Under the pieces are notes generated by a model. It searched no databases and was not told where the DNA came from. It was given only the letters and a program-made list of their open reading frames with translations. A program made the translations under genes and the position numbers. Positions 10,579 through 23,306 of a stretch of DNA of 64,000 bases are shown piece by piece; the stretch's first letter is position 1, and every line of letters begins with the position of its first letter. Source of the stretch: Vermamoeba vermiformis (taxonomy: Eukaryota > Tubulinea > Echinamoebida); the NCBI GenBank assembly GCA_045837725.1, contig JBEWZL010000044.1, positions 248,001 through 312,000 on the forward strand, in the 5' to 3' direction.

Positions 10579-11292
10579 TTATATCATGGAGTTTTTCTGC
10601 GTTACAAAAGCAGAACGATCTGAATATTGCGGCCGATATTTTTTCAAACCCAAAAAGAATTCTTGATCAAAAACAAACACAATGCCAAAATCTTCAAGTT
10701 TAGATAGCGTTAGTGCTATTGCTGTAACAACACATATGAAAGGTAGCAATGACAACAATATACCGGTTAATGTTGCAACAAAAATACGTCGTTGAATTTT
10801 GCCTTGGCTAGCCGTTTCAGTTCAATGAAAGACAGGTAATAAATTTAAATAGGCACAATATTTTGTCACTATTGCGCTAATTATTTTATTATTACTTATA
10901 TTACACTCACAAAAAATTCATTTCAAATAAAAATGAAATAAAAATTAATTCCATCCGTTTTTAAAGTAAAGAAGCGTATTGATTTGTTAGATTTGCCGTA
11001 TATTAAATTGATTATTAGTGCTAGATAATGAACCCAGCGAAGAATGACTTGCCTTGCGGATGGGATGAGAAGAGCTCGTTCGGTTGCGCTGAGCTTGCTG
11101 TCAACACTACCATTCAACGGCTACATTACCGTGCTTGTTCCAGATATTGAACTTCGGGAATTAGTAACAACATTGTTACGCGCTGTGGTTCGTGTAATGG
11201 TCATACGGGTAATTTTTATCCGGATTCAAACTCTTTTCAAAGTTTCGCGTTTTTAGTCATTACTTTTTGACAGGCGATATAAAAACTGACAT
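10579..11292 (-). CDS. Putative small single-pass membrane protein
   Basis: The 3' exon on the minus strand (about 10813-10579) encodes QGKIQRRIFVATLTGILLSL and onward, one strong hydrophobic helix followed by a soluble segment ending VTQKNSMI. It joins in frame across a GC-AG intron (AAG/GCAAGT donor) to an exon encoding VDSKLSATERALLIPS. The first exon is uncertain. ATG at 11292 (MSVFISPVK) joins in frame with a GTAATG donor, but it leaves only 39 bp to the divergent ATG at 11332 and overlaps that gene's TATA-like element. The last exon is well supported as coding; the 5' end is not. Confidence 0.45.
11277..11285 (+). promoter_or_regulatory. TATA-like element upstream of the LMBR1-like gene
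   Basis: ATATAAAAA lies about 47 bp before the ATG at 11332. Confidence 0.4.
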
Positions 11293-11331
11293 TATTATAG
11301 TAGAATTGGATAGTAGACATCAACAGGCGCG

Positions 11332-13507
11332 ATGATCGACCCAATTTTAACCCCGATCTCAATCGTTTTCTATGCGGCAGCTTTTGTGTTCTGCACGTAT
11401 ATTATGGTCTATTTCACGCATCCAGACGACAGAAATGTAGCGTTCTTTCCTAAAGTAGTCGTTGTAAGTATCTACAAGCACCTCTGCTACTAAAGTTTAT
11501 TTGAAAATTGGAATGCGGATGTGATTATTGTCGTAAATGACATTTTATTCGAGCAAAATAGTAATAATTTATTATAGGCGATGAGCTTGACCCTCGCAGT
11601 AGCGAATATCTTATTATTACCGTTGGATGTGGCTAGTACAGCCTCAACCTACGACGGCTTGCCCATGGATGTGATTTGGTTGTGCGTTCAAATCCTCATG
11701 GCGGTGCTAGTCATATTGATAATACCATTTTCGTACTTCTATTACTCTAACTATGAACCTTATTCAAAGTAAGTTTCAGATCCGCTCCGGGATAAGTGGG
11801 AATTGAATTCTAACTTCTTAATGATAGGAAGAAGCCGTTGAAGAAGGCATTTATTGGCACTGTAGTCATATTGATCATATTCTGCATTCTATGCGCTGTT
11901 GGATACATTTTTTTGGGCGTGGCAGAAGTGCCGATCGAAGTCCAAGAGGTAAAGAAACAATTTATAGCAAGCTATTTATATTTAAATCATATAGTGACGC
12001 TATATTCTCGCATTTATAAGAATATTGGAGGTCTTTCCTTTCATTTGAAATTTTCCAGTACACGAATGCGGGATCTGATTTCCAAAGTTTATTTTAGCCC
12101 TGATATTAATACCATACAATAGGTGCAATCAGTAGTCAATGCTACTAGACGTCCCGAAGCTTCCGATTGTCCTGAATGCAACTTTGTTTTGCACGATGGC
12201 AGCATCTACTACAGCACGCGCCAATCGTTCCCAGTCAGCTTTATTTTGTTCTTAATTACCGTTATTGCCTTATTAGGCTATTTGTTGTTCATTCTATTCG
12301 CTGGCATCGGTTTCGTCGCTCTTCCTCAACAATTGATCCAAAACTACAGATGGAGACCAATGCCTATCTCCGACGAAGAGTACGTCACTATAATAATATA
12401 GGTAGTATTTCCTAATACTAATATTGCTATTTTTAGATGGAGACAACGCAAAATTAATTTGGGCATGCGAGCTGCTGCGTTGATTAGCAAGGCCAAAGAA
12501 TATCAAAAGAAAAAGCCTTGGCGCAGCGAATTCAACAAATATAAGAAGGTAAATAACACATAATAGTCATAGTATATAATAGCTCTATAAGATAATGAGC
12601 CGGGACTTGAGATCTCTGAATTGGATCTAACTTTTTATTTCCTTTTTAGGAAGTGTTAGCGCTCGAAGATGAATTCAAGTACACGAGACAAGCGCACAAA
12701 TTGAAAGGCAAACACATTCTCTATTACATCGTGTGTCTGATTGGTGGAATTGTTGGGTACGTACCGGATCTACTTTTCACTGAACGAGCATCACGTCTAA
12801 CATTACATTTCCTAATTTAGTATCTTTTTGACGCTGGCTTGGTTGGTGCACATCGTATTATTCAACTGGTTTGACTATTATCCATTCTTGAACAATTTGT
12901 TCTTGGCACTGGATGGCGTCGTTTCCTTTTTTGGAACTGTCTTCTTTGGCATATTCGGATTTTACCTTTTATGGTGCACGATCGAAGGTGTTCTCAAGTT
13001 TGGCTTGCGCATCCCATTCATTTTCGCCATTCATCCCATTAAGTACGTTGAAACAAATTTGACACGTGTCAAGAATTGTCACTAACAGTAACTTTCCTAA
13101 TTAGGAAAAAGGAGACTTATATGGATGCCTGGTTATTCAATGCGGGCATGATTCAATTGGCCTCGGTCGGAGTGTCTTATTTCTTGTCCTTGTCATTCAC
13201 CGTCTACGCCAGATTGAGCTCGAACAACGGTACGCAAAACAAAAAATATCTTTATTTCCAAATAAGGAAATACTCATTCGTTTCATTTGCAGTTATCTAC
13301 AACTTGTCCGTGTTCAACATGCGCGGCTTGAGGTACATCTGGGCACCGTTGTACTGGGTCTTGGTTGGCCTGACATTTATCTCCTTTGTGTACTTTGCAC
13401 TGAGACCTGTTGGCTACAAAAAGAGACTGCAACACACTCGCTCGAAGAGATTGCAACGCAAATATGAAATGCAGCCTTTGAACAACAATAACAACGAAAA
13501 TAAGTAA
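11332..13507 (+). CDS. LMBR1-like multipass membrane protein
   Basis: Nine exons join in frame: 11332-11463, 11578-11768, 11828-11948, 12123-12379, 12437-12548, 12650-12756, 12821-13042, 13105-13229 and 13293-13507. The product opens with a helix (ISIVFYAAAFVFCTYIM), then THPDD and a second helix with LLLPLDVAS, a pattern characteristic of LMBR1/LMBRD proteins of lysosomal and plasma membranes. About nine hydrophobic segments follow. A cytosolic charged loop (KAKEYQKKKPWRSEFNKYKK) and a late CxxC-flanked extracellular loop (CPEC) are visible. The human relative LMBRD1 works in lysosomal cobalamin export; substrate or partner here is unknown. Introns carry all three palindrome types described in the findings, including TGACACGTGTCA at 13060. 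Confidence 0.9.
13060..13071. repeat. Intronic palindrome TGACACGTGTCA
   Basis: An exact 12-bp palindrome within an LMBR1-like intron, about 33 bp before the acceptor. Confidence 0.85.
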
Positions 13508-13618
13508 CGAGCCACATCCAGCTCATAACAACACCGTCATATTTATTCTTGTAAATAAAACCAAATTAATGTACATTATGCACAGTTATACTACAACTAT
13601 TATTAAAAACTAATATCA

Positions 13619-15865
13619 CTACGCAGCCTTAAAATATTCCGAAATAATTTTGAGTGCACTTTCCAGTCCGTTCTCTGTCTTCATTTTTTCCGCTGCTCGC
13701 ATGGCAGTTTGATGGTACAACGGCTTTTCAAGCTCCGTGAGACCTTTAACGAACTTCTTCAACGTCAATTTTCTCATCGGAACTGGCGCTGGACCCAAAT
13801 TATTTCGATGAATTAAATCGCCGTTGAACGGTTGATCTGCTGCCACAGGAAGCTGAAAAATAACCATATTAAGTAATTGAAAAAATAATTCGAGGAAAAT
13901 TTTTTGATCGATGTCTTACAATGAATGTCGGCAGTCCGTAGCGCAGACCAGTGTGTGTGGTACCCGCGCCACCATGATGCACGACTGCACGGCACTGAGG
14001 AAACAACCATTCATGCGATATATCTATAGTCAGATATTATTAGAGTCGGATTCAGGGTCACAAAGTATGAGGTGTGCAACGTACTCTGTTTGATGAAACA
14101 AATGTTGGCGCGTTCAGGCTGACTCGCCAAGAATTCTTCGACTTGCGTAAATCCGTGCAAATTAATCACGCCGCGTCGTTTGACTTGTTCGAGGCCTTGG
14201 ATCCACGTGTTGATAAATGCGTGTTGTTCCTTAGCTTCGAACATGATGCTCATCGTGCTGCCCATGCCAATGTAAATCGGATCATCGCCCGCTGTCAAGA
14301 ACTTTGCCTGTATAATATTTGATAAATAAGATGGTTATTACTAAATATGGCAATGTCTTAATCTTCGTACCAAGTGCTCCGGTTTCTCGAATTCATCGGT
14401 TGTGCAGTATATCGGACCAAGCATATGTTCATTTGCAGCCCTATGAAGAAAGGTCATTATCATGCATGATTACCATAAAAGGAAATAATTGTCTTGTCGT
14501 ACCAATCGTTAGGTCTCGGCAACAGCGCTTGACTGTAAAAAGTCAAACTCGGCATGGCCCATTTAGTAATCATGCCACGGAAGTCAGTACTAATTACTCG
14601 TTAATTAGAACTATTTTACTATAAATGGAAATAATTATTGCCCGTGGACTTACGTGGGTGGTAAATTGAGCAGATCTTTTCTGCACTGATTTATGGTGTC
14701 TTTAGATAACGACCATGCACCCGCATCTTGCAATTTCCACTAGAAGTAATAATTAATATTAGTATCATAGTAAAAAAAAATGACGTAATGTTAAACGAGA
14801 TTATTGTTCCTGGAGCGGATTTGATGTCCAATCAAATTTCAAAAGCGGAATTTTAGTCCGAAGAACAGATTTTGAGACTGGGCTACGAAATTATATTTGC
14901 GACGTACTTTGAGACTGTTCATGAATCCAAACAAGCTCTGTGCTGCGCCGAGCATTGGTGCTGCAAATGCACTTGTCGGTGTGTTGGGATAAAAATTCAA
15001 GACTGCGCATTTGATTTTAGGATTGGCTTCGACCTAATATTATGATTAGTCATTATAATAGTGCTATACATTATGTTTAGTAATGTTATTATAAAATTAG
15101 ATTTTTAAACGGGTGGAAAATTCGATCCGATTGGTTTTGCGAGATCTCGTACCAATGAATATCCGCTAGCGAGGGTTGGAATAGTGTATATAATATAATC
15201 AGCATCAACACATGCTTTGTGCATGGCAGTGAACCATTTTACGACCAGCGGATTGAATAGACCCTAAAAATAACGTCTGTAAATAAGGCATCATCTTTAA
15301 AAATCCTCCATTTATTAAAAATTATTATTTATATTAAATTGTATAATATGCGCATATTATACCAATTATATTACGGTTGCGGTGAATATAAAATTTATTC
15401 CGCAGTTACGATTACGCCAGACCGGAATAAATTCAATATAAATACTAATATACATAGTATTAATAACGATATTAATTCGTACCTTTAATGCTCCTATTCT
15501 CAATAACGATGGATTTCTAGAGACTTCTTGGCCTTCTTTGGTTTCAGCCATAACGTACTCGATATCACCGACAATATCGGCCCATTCGAGTCCTATATTT
15601 ATATTTAATTATGACTATTGTACAAGTATTTATTGTATAAAATCATTTGAAGCGATGGAAAATTAAGTCGGATTGGTTTTTAAATTTTAACTTTAATGTA
15701 ATGATGCTTACCGTGCTCTTCGGTTTTCTTTTGATATTTTTGAGTGGCTACTATAGTCACGCGATATCCTAACTTTTTCAACCCTTCTCCAAGCAAGATG
15801 CAGGGCAAAACATCGCCGAGCGAACCTACAGTGGGAATTACGACTTTGGGCGAGGTAGTGGCCAT
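13619..15865 (-). CDS. Sterol 3-beta-glucosyltransferase-like glycosyltransferase (GT1/GT28 fold)
   Basis: About nine exons on the minus strand. The N-terminus reads [20 protein letters not shown], the nucleotide-sugar transferase start seen in sterol glucosyltransferases (yeast Atg26, plant UGT80). Later exons supply [14 protein letters not shown], the FGS-type motif, and the C-terminal donor-binding block [20 protein letters not shown] followed by [10 protein letters not shown], which binds UDP-glucose. The last exon begins [12 protein letters not shown] and ends [10 protein letters not shown]. No PH, GRAM or FYVE domain precedes the catalytic part, unlike fungal Atg26. Predicted role: transfer of glucose from UDP-glucose to a membrane sterol or other lipid. 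Acceptor identity is inference. The gene ends about 110 bp from the convergent LMBR1-like gene. Confidence 0.85.
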
Positions 15866-16135
15866 TAATGTTCAATCTGTTAATCAATAAACTTTAATAA
15901 ACTCGAGGTAGCAATGACAGAACTTTGTAATCTCGTCAACGGGAGATTTATTCCAAAATTGGACAAATACAATTTTACCAGCAATTCGAATTGGTCCGTG
16001 GATCAGGTTCCATACCATGGTTGTTAATTAATCGTAAACGACAATAGGTAGTGATTTAGCGTGTTTATTTACAAATTTTGACAGATCTAGTTTCTAAATT
16101 GAATTAGCATTACAATGTTGTCTATTAGTACTCTC

Positions 16136-18470
16136 TTATTGGTTTGACACTAAATAGTTGGCTGCAAGTTCAGCGTTGCCATTGCAGACCCTAATAAAGC
16201 AAAAATTGTTAGTGATCCGGATTCACAGAAAAAACGAGATTCGCTATTGCAGTCACGAGTATGATAATTTCTTATCGCAATGGACGTTTCTTATTGTAAT
16301 ACACTTACTTTAGAGCTTCAATGCATCGCTCGCGAGGGAATCCCAAGTTGATCAGTTCTTGAATGGTGGATTCAGGGAAGGCAGCAGGAGCAGCGCTAGG
16401 TCCCGTAGGATTGTTGTTGTTGTTCGGCTGATTGGTATTTGGCGCGGACACGTCTTGCATCGTCTCGTCGGGCTGTTCTTCGTCGCGCAAACTCTTTGGA
16501 ATATCTTTTTCAGACAAGAACGGCACTGTCTCTTCACCGATCTTCAGCACTCCTTGCTTCAAATCAATAACGCACTATAAAGCAGTAATATTAACATATA
16601 TGAAATAAAAATAGCATCATAATAAAATTTGTAGGCTATTATTTGCATAAAATGATGTTTTGAAAAGTTGTTTGGATGTGGATTCGTTCACCGTACCTGA
16701 TGTCTGCGCAACATATCCAGACCCAACAAGAAGTCCATACTCGAGTCTTCGAGGATAGTAAACGAGCATGGGAAGAAGGACTTGCCAATCTTCAAGTGGG
16801 CCAAGTGAACTCGACCGACAATGCGTGCTGTACCAACACCGCGTGCAATGCCTGCAAATCTCTTGTCTACCAAGCGCATGATACTACAGCAATATTAGTA
16901 TCGGATTCATATATATTTTCCAGATGAAATGACGTAGAAACTACTATCAAATTATTTAAAGATTTAACTGACAGCCAGAAGTAGAACTTTGATCTGACTT
17001 CCAAATAAGGAAATAATGACTTACCCGCATCGTTCAGCACAAGCGACACTCATGATAGTCTGTTGGGCACCAGAGTCAACGAATGCCTTGACGGGCACGT
17101 GATTGACATCGACGTCAATGTACAACATGACCACGCGACCAAAGGCCTCAGGATTGTATTCGATCGCTTTCTCCATGTTCTCGTTAATGTTTTCTTGTTG
17201 AATTTGTTCTTCAATGCGTCGTTGTACATCAGGGTTCATCAGATCTTCTTGGCTGTAATTCTAAACATCGTCGCAAAAATAAAATCAGAATCTAATTATG
17301 GACCAATATAATATGGGCCATTATAATATTACCATTTGCGCAGCACTTCGTCGTTGTTGCTGTTGCACTCTCGTTCTGATGCGTTCTTGCAAAAGATCGT
17401 TCAAAAGCTTCGTGTCGTCGCTCAGCACTGCTTCAGCGAGTTCTGGATCCGACTAGCAAATACATCAAGTCAGTTAGCATTCTTTTAATATAACATCATT
17501 ATAATGAACTTACGCCTAATAAACTGTTCAACATTTCTGGATTGCTCTTCACGTAATTTCGGAACGTCTCCGGGTCAATATTTGAACTAAATAACGGAGT
17601 TAAGCATTTGAATATAGCAGTCATAGCATCTATTTATATAGTAGTCATATTATATAGTACTTACGGAATGGTTGGCTGTGGTTGTACGGGTTGAGGAATT
17701 TGTTGCAATAATTGGGGTGGAATTAAATTGGCTGGGAGTTGAGGGGTAGGTCTTTTCGCGCTAAATACAAATTATTATTATATTGATATTCGTATTGTAA
17801 TAATAATCGGGTTTGAATTGAATTTTTGAACCTAAATTAGGAAATAAAAAAATTATTCTTACCCGCCAGGGGAGGGATTAGGATTGGCATTCGGAATTAA
17901 CGGCTGTCCTTGCAGTAAATGTGGCGGAATTAAATTTTGTGGCAATTTAATTGCTCCTGGGTTGATCTGTGTTGGAGCTTTGCGCAAAAATAAAAGATCG
18001 TTTTCTTTGACGCCGATCTGGTTCAATTTAGTGCCGCTTTTAATTTCTTTTCCATCGAATAATAATATTTGCTTAGCGATGGGTAAGTTAATCTGCAAGA
18101 ATAAGTTAGTTCAGAAAAAATTGCGTTGCAAATTCCGATATTAAATTGAAAAGCAATTAATGAAACGGAGTACTGTTCGAATATTATTTATATCATAGAA
18201 TTACTGTTATTATTTCGCTCGCACACAGGCTATTCTTTTAAACTTCTGAGAAATAAGAAATTTACTTACTTCGACTTCCAAAATTGCCTTAACGTCGTCA
18301 ATCTGTAATTAAATGAGCGCACGGTTAATACAATATTACTCAATATTTTTTGTAATTTTCTAAATCGAGAAAAATTACAAAAATTTCGGATGTGCTTTGC
18401 GTACCTCTTCGTCAGGCTGGACGTTTAAATTAATGATTTTGCCGGTCTCAGTAGTCACTGTTATATGCAT
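16136..18470 (-). CDS. DDI1: DDI1 ubiquitin-directed aspartyl protease/shuttle
   Basis: About ten exons on the minus strand. Full family architecture is present. A ubiquitin-like domain comes first ([17 protein letters not shown] through [11 protein letters not shown] and [10 protein letters not shown]). Next is a Pro/Gln-rich linker, then the helical domain ([39 protein letters not shown]). The retroviral-type protease domain has the catalytic [10 protein letters not shown] and the closing [12 protein letters not shown]. The UBA domain ([20 protein letters not shown] plus [17 protein letters not shown]) ends the protein. The active-site Asp is intact, so peptidase activity is expected. DDI1 binds ubiquitinated clients and the proteasome. 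UBL and UBA are both retained, whereas human DDI1/2 lack a UBA. Confidence 0.95.
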
Positions 18471-18647
18471 TGGGATTGAGTACACAGAGTTGTGGTAGTG
18501 TGTTGGTTTTTGACTGAAATTTAAAAGATGAAAATTTCGTCACCAGTCAACTGGATCCGCTCGTGACCGGTAGTGACGTGGCATGTTCACCCCTTTATGT
18601 TTATGACGCACTTCAAAAAAACAGGTGTATTTTGTCGGCTATCGGTA

Positions 18648-18744
18648 GGGAGTCTGTAACCTTTGTCGGTTCGGCCCAAAAACCAACCAAAAAATCCAAA
18701 CCGACAAAAGATCGGTTTTGTGGATGTAAAACTGGAACCGATAA
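18648..18744 (+). repeat. Left terminal inverted repeat of the 18648-20083 element
   Basis: This 97-bp arm is the inverted partner of 19987-20083, with about four mismatches, three of them clustered near positions 26-32 of the arm. Confidence 0.88.
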
Positions 18745-19986
18745 GAGATCGGTTCAGGTTGGTTTATAATATTATATTATGCTGTATCGTGTTCGTAGGA
18801 GTCGAGAATAAGGATTTATTTATTATTGTATGAAGATAAGTTAATTTCTTGGCCAGATTTAAATCCACACGGAAGTTCATCTTCAATCGCTTTTCTTCTC
18901 CTTAGCTAGCACTTTAATTACTCTATTATGTACTGTAATTATGATTTCGGCTAATTACTGCAGTCTTGGTCGAATTGGAAAGTTGATAAGACTCGGATCG
19001 GTTCTGATCCGCTGGTGTTTCCAAACCAAGCTTACTGTCAACAACGATGTTGCTTCCACATTGTCATTTTTGCATATTTTATTTGTATTTCAACCGCTTT
19101 CTATGTAAAATGTCCAAGTATAAGCATCTAAACGGAATCAGTAACTGGTTGTACTCAGATCAGCGTTAAATACTTAGAGTAGATTTTAATTTCACGGAGA
19201 TCGCAGCACAGGCTTTATAACTACGTAGTAAAATTGTCCAGATGTAAAATCAATGGTTAAAATCTTACCAAAGATAGTCTGGGAATATAAGGTTCATCGC
19301 TAGTGCTTCGGTTCTAATCGCTCTGTAGTGCATCGCTTTCCATGAACCACCCTGATCAGTAAACCCTTAGCATGTGGAAGCAATGATATTGGTTTAGATT
19401 GGATTAGCCAGTACTACAAGCAATCTATAATAAGCGAGTTAAAATTTTGCGAGATCAGTGAAAAGCACCTGCAACTTCCTTGTAATCTCTAGGCTGGCTA
19501 TCGAAAAAGTTTTTCATAATGATAAAATTTACTCCGCAATAAAATTAGTCCTAAAAAAGTGCTCAATGGTACACCAGGGCGATAGCGGTATTGACCTCGG
19601 AAAATTGAAAAAAAGACAGCCAACCCAAAAAATATTATATGAATTCTGTAAAATATTAACAATATTTTACCGTATCATCATGCGTCAAGAGTCTTCTCGG
19701 CAAAAGAAGCCAGATTATGAGTGAATTTTGCATCCGTTGGTCGGAAAGAGTGACGGAAGATTCAGTAGTCTGTGCCGATGGGTTTACCCAATAAATTACA
19801 TTGTATAGTATGCGTTGCACCAATTAATATTTGTCCTAGAAATGCTTCGTTGATCACGCGGACAGATGGGACAAAATTGTTGCGAAATGGTCAAGAATGC
19901 TTCAAAACCATATAATTATGTGTTTTGCCCATGAGATGCGGCAAGCCTGTGGTAGTTCATGATCGGTTCAGGTCGGTTTTCGGATT

Positions 19987-20083
19987 TTATCGGTTCCAGT
20001 TTTACATCCACAAAACCGATCTTTTGTCGGTTTGAATTTTTTGGTTGGTTTTCAGGCTGAACCGACAAAGGTTACAGACTCCC
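19987..20083 (-). repeat. Right terminal inverted repeat of the 18648-20083 element
   Basis: This is the inverted copy of 18648-18744. TATCGGTA follows immediately on the outside. Confidence 0.88.
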
Positions 20084-20143
20084 TATCGGTACCAGTCTCA
20101 TTGGATGCGGCAGTGTTTTCGGCATTCTATTTAACTGAGCAAA

Positions 20144-21356
20144 ATGTCGAACAATCCAGAAGAAAATTTTGAGGAAGACGAAGTTGAATATGACGTCGAC
20201 GAAGGTTTAGAAGATGCACTTAAAGAGCTTGAACAAAATTGGTTTCAAAAGGCGTCGTTGTTGAAAACACATCTCATTTCCCCGTTCCACGATGCTGCGG
20301 CCAAGGGAAATACGGATAAAATTAAAGGTAGGCACGCGTTAAATATTGTCGTTGTTATTTATTTTTGCGATTCAAGCAAATAGAAGATTTTGTTAATTTT
20401 TTGGATGGGGCCGTTTAGTTTACTAGCATGTTCATAATTACTCAAAAATAATTATTTATGGAACGATTTTATACTCGAGAATATTAAGCCAAAATTCTTT
20501 AATATTGATTTTTTGGTTGGGCATCCGGCTTGATAAAATATTTGTTAATTTATTTGCACGTACCTTATTATTAATATTAAATATTATTGACAATAATTAC
20601 AGAATTCATTGCTGATGGACGGGATCCAAACATTCGAGACGAAGCCAAGAACACGCCCTTGCACTGGGCAGCGGGTGCTGGTCATGCAGAAGCTATTTCT
20701 TATTTATTATCACTTCCTAATATCGATCTCACCGCACAAAATCTTCTCGGAGATACTGCTCTTCACCGCGTAAGATCTCGATCCAAACTTTCCACCCCTA
20801 TTACCATTTCTGTCTCCGTTCCTATATCTACTCAAACGCGGAGTAGTACCATATACACTAGTAACCTTATTATAAATTGTTTAGGCCGTCTGGCGTGGTC
20901 AAACAGAGGCCGTTCGACTGTTGCTGGATAAAGGCATTGATACTCAGATAGTAAATAAGCAAGGACATCGAGTACGTATATTTATGTTATAGTCATCGTC
21001 GTAGATAAAATGAAAGGATTGGTATCGGACTAAATAGCTAACAAAGCTCGTGTAACAGGCGATAGATCTGGTCCGAGACAACTTTGATATTGGCTTGATG
21101 ATTCAAGAATACTCTCCGCCAACAGGTATTTATATAGTACTATTCATTTATATCCAGCACGTTAACGAGCGTTTCGAAATGTAGCACTTGAGTTGGAATT
21201 TATGAAGGATCTGAACTTTGATGAAGGAGAGGAAGATGGAGACGTGCATGGCAATGAAAACTTTAACTTTGAAGATGAAGAAGATGACGACGATGATGAT
21301 GGCGAGGACGATAATATGGAAGACGATCCGGGCCAGTTTGAAGACGCAGACGATTA
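20144..21356 (+). CDS. Small ankyrin-repeat protein with acidic tail
   Basis: Five exons: 20144-20327, 20603-20769, 20885 to about 20970, about 21060-21125, and about 21190-21356. The N-terminus is acidic (NFEEDEVEYDVDEGLEDALKE). Three ankyrin repeats follow: SPFHDAAAKGNTDKI, TPLHWAAGAGHAEAISYLL and TALHRAVWRGQTEAVRLLL. The last exon is a run of Asp/Glu ending GQFEDADD. Ankyrin repeats bind partner proteins. Acidic flanks of this kind occur in histone- or ribosomal-protein chaperones, but no specific assignment is possible. A transposon ends 60 bp before the start codon and must contribute to the promoter or 5' UTR. Confidence 0.85.
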
Positions 21357-21523
21357 ATCACACCGGTCTGCCGAGCCATTAATTGTTGTCATATTATAGA
21401 ACCAGTTTTGTTGTATTATTTAGCGCTATTAAAGTTTAAAAAGCCTTGAAATTTGCCGGTTGTAGTGGGTACAGGACAAAAAACTACGAGCAATTTAACT
21501 TTTATCTTTGTATATAACACAAC

Positions 21524-23306
21524 ATGCCTATTATTTATAGTATCGTGTCCCGAGAGGACACAATATTGGCAGAGCATAACGCGGCTGCTAAAAAGGTGAA
21601 CGTTCCAAATGTTGTCCGTCAGATCTTAACCAAGATCCCCACCGACCAAAACATGAAAAAAACCTATACAAATGAAGGGTAGGTTGGAACCAAAATATTA
21701 AAAAAATATTTTGCTGGTGATTTAAGTATAGACCAACAAGGGGGTAATTGCAAATAACCTCATCATTTTTCACCCGTTACAAATTTTGACCCATTAGTAT
21801 TTGTCTCGAGCTATTAGCGTTGTAATATTTGTTTAAACGTAAAGTAAATTTTGAATAATATTTTGGCTTCAAATAACTTCATTTTCACATTTTCGATTTT
21901 GCCTCGATCCGATCTTTTTTTGGCAAGCATTTATTTATTTAATTTGTTTTTTAATTAGGGTGTATTTCGATGTCTTTGTAGAAGGAGGCTTCATCTTCTT
22001 ATGCGTATCAATACAGGATTCTCGTATGTATTTTTAGCTTTTTCTTTCTCATCCTTTTACGAATTTATAAATACGTTAAGCGTTACCTTAACGCGATCGA
22101 GTTGAGTAATATTTTAATTATTATATTACGCCGACTCACCCATTCTGTTAGCATCGAGAATGGTTTGCTACCAATTTCTGGAAGCCATCAAGAACGAATG
22201 GAAAACGACGTATGGCGCTGCCGCGAATACAGCAATAGCGTATGCGATGAACGAAGATTTTGGTCGAATTTTGGCTCGTAAAATGGTATTGACACCTGAT
22301 TGACTGTTTTGAGATCTCTCCGATGCCCCGACAAATTATGTTTAAAATTTACGTTCGTTACTAATTGCTGGATTGATTTATGGTTATGCAATTGGACAAA
22401 TTTGGCAAGTGTGGTAAAATAACGCTTTTTTATCACACAGGAGTTCTATTCGAACGATCCTTCCGTGGACAAGATTAGAGCAGTTAGCGAGCAGATAGAT
22501 AGCGTCAAAGCTACCATGGTAAAAAACTTAGGTAAGTAGTAGACTTCGGATAAATTTATTTTAATCCAGGCAACCCGAGATTTTTTTGGAATCGCATCCA
22601 TCGCGCGACTTTTGACATGTCCTTAAACAGATAGGGTAATCGAACGCGGAGAAAAAATTGAAGAGTTGGTCGATAAGACGGAGAATCTCAATTATCAAGC
22701 GAATTCCTTCAAAACGAAATCGGGACAGTTGAAGAGACATTATCGATGCAAGAACCAAAAGATTACGATAATTTTTATTATCTTCCTGTTGGTAAGATTA
22801 CAAAACGATAATGAGAGCCAATTCATTCCTTGGCAATGTAGCTTGGCAAATTGCAACTTCCAAGTCCCCTCAAATCTTCAAAACTTGCCTCTTATGGTTT
22901 AAGGGGACAAAGGATCGAAACATACGAAATTTCCGTAACGCAAAAATAGCCGTTTTAAAATTTTATCAAAAATGAGCTTTGCCTAGTACGATTCGCCGTT
23001 ATTGGCAATAACCATATCGGGCAATTTCATTTTGTCGGGTCGTTTGGACCTTAAAATAACTAACACGCTTTACTTAAGGCTTTGGGCTACGCTATCGCAG
23101 CATTTGCTTGCCACGGTCCCTTGTTGAACGCTTGCATCAGTGCTATGTTCCCCGGCGACAACAGCACCGTTATTGTTAATTCAACTGTGACATCCAGTGA
23201 CACTAGATTAGGCTCGATCTCTCAAGCTGTTTACACTGCGATCGGTCTCGGTACGTATTGTGCTTTTCCAATTTCTGGACTTTATAAACCAACATACTAT
23301 ATTTAG
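21524..23306 (+). CDS. VAMP7-type longin R-SNARE with lumenal extension
   Basis: Exons 21524-21678, 21959 to about 22016, about 22155-22285, 22441 to about 22531, about 22631-22791 and 23079 onward join in frame. The longin domain comes first (MPIIYSIVSREDTILAEHNA, FLEAIKNEWKTTYG). The R-SNARE helix DRVIERGEKIEELVDKTENL has the zero-layer Arg. A transmembrane segment follows (ITIIFIIFLL continued by ALGYAIAAFACHGPLL). VAMP7 drives fusion at late endosomes, lysosomes and phagosomes. After the helix, the 23079 exon adds about 40 residues containing two NST glycosylation sequons, unusual because R-SNAREs normally end within a few residues. The 3' end is uncertain. Read-through stops at 23306. 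A GTACGT donor at 23251 could splice to short alternative tails ending at 23366 or 23518. Confidence 0.88.

Larger units (their letters stand above)
18648..20083. mobile_element. Non-autonomous TIR DNA transposon, 1.4 kb, with 8-bp target duplication
   Basis: Terminal inverted repeats of 97 bp (18648-18744 and 19987-20083) differ at about four positions. The outer end reads GGGAGTCTGTAACC. The octamer TATCGGTA flanks both ends directly (18640-18647 and 20084-20091). An 8-bp duplication is typical of hAT and a few other superfamilies, though hAT elements usually have short TIRs. The arms contain repeated CCGAC/GTCGG and GATCGGTT motifs that could be subterminal transposase sites. The longest internal frame (19458-19724, 88 codons) is Lys-rich and not recognisable as a transposase. 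The element fills the divergent promoter space between DDI1 (ATG 18470) and the ankyrin gene (ATG 20144). Confidence 0.88.

Noticed and set aside
17021-17239. A retroviral-type protease domain ([10 protein letters not shown]) as a sign of a retroelement
   Set aside because: It sits between UBL/helical and UBA domains in a single spliced host gene, DDI1, whose protease domain belongs to this fold by descent.
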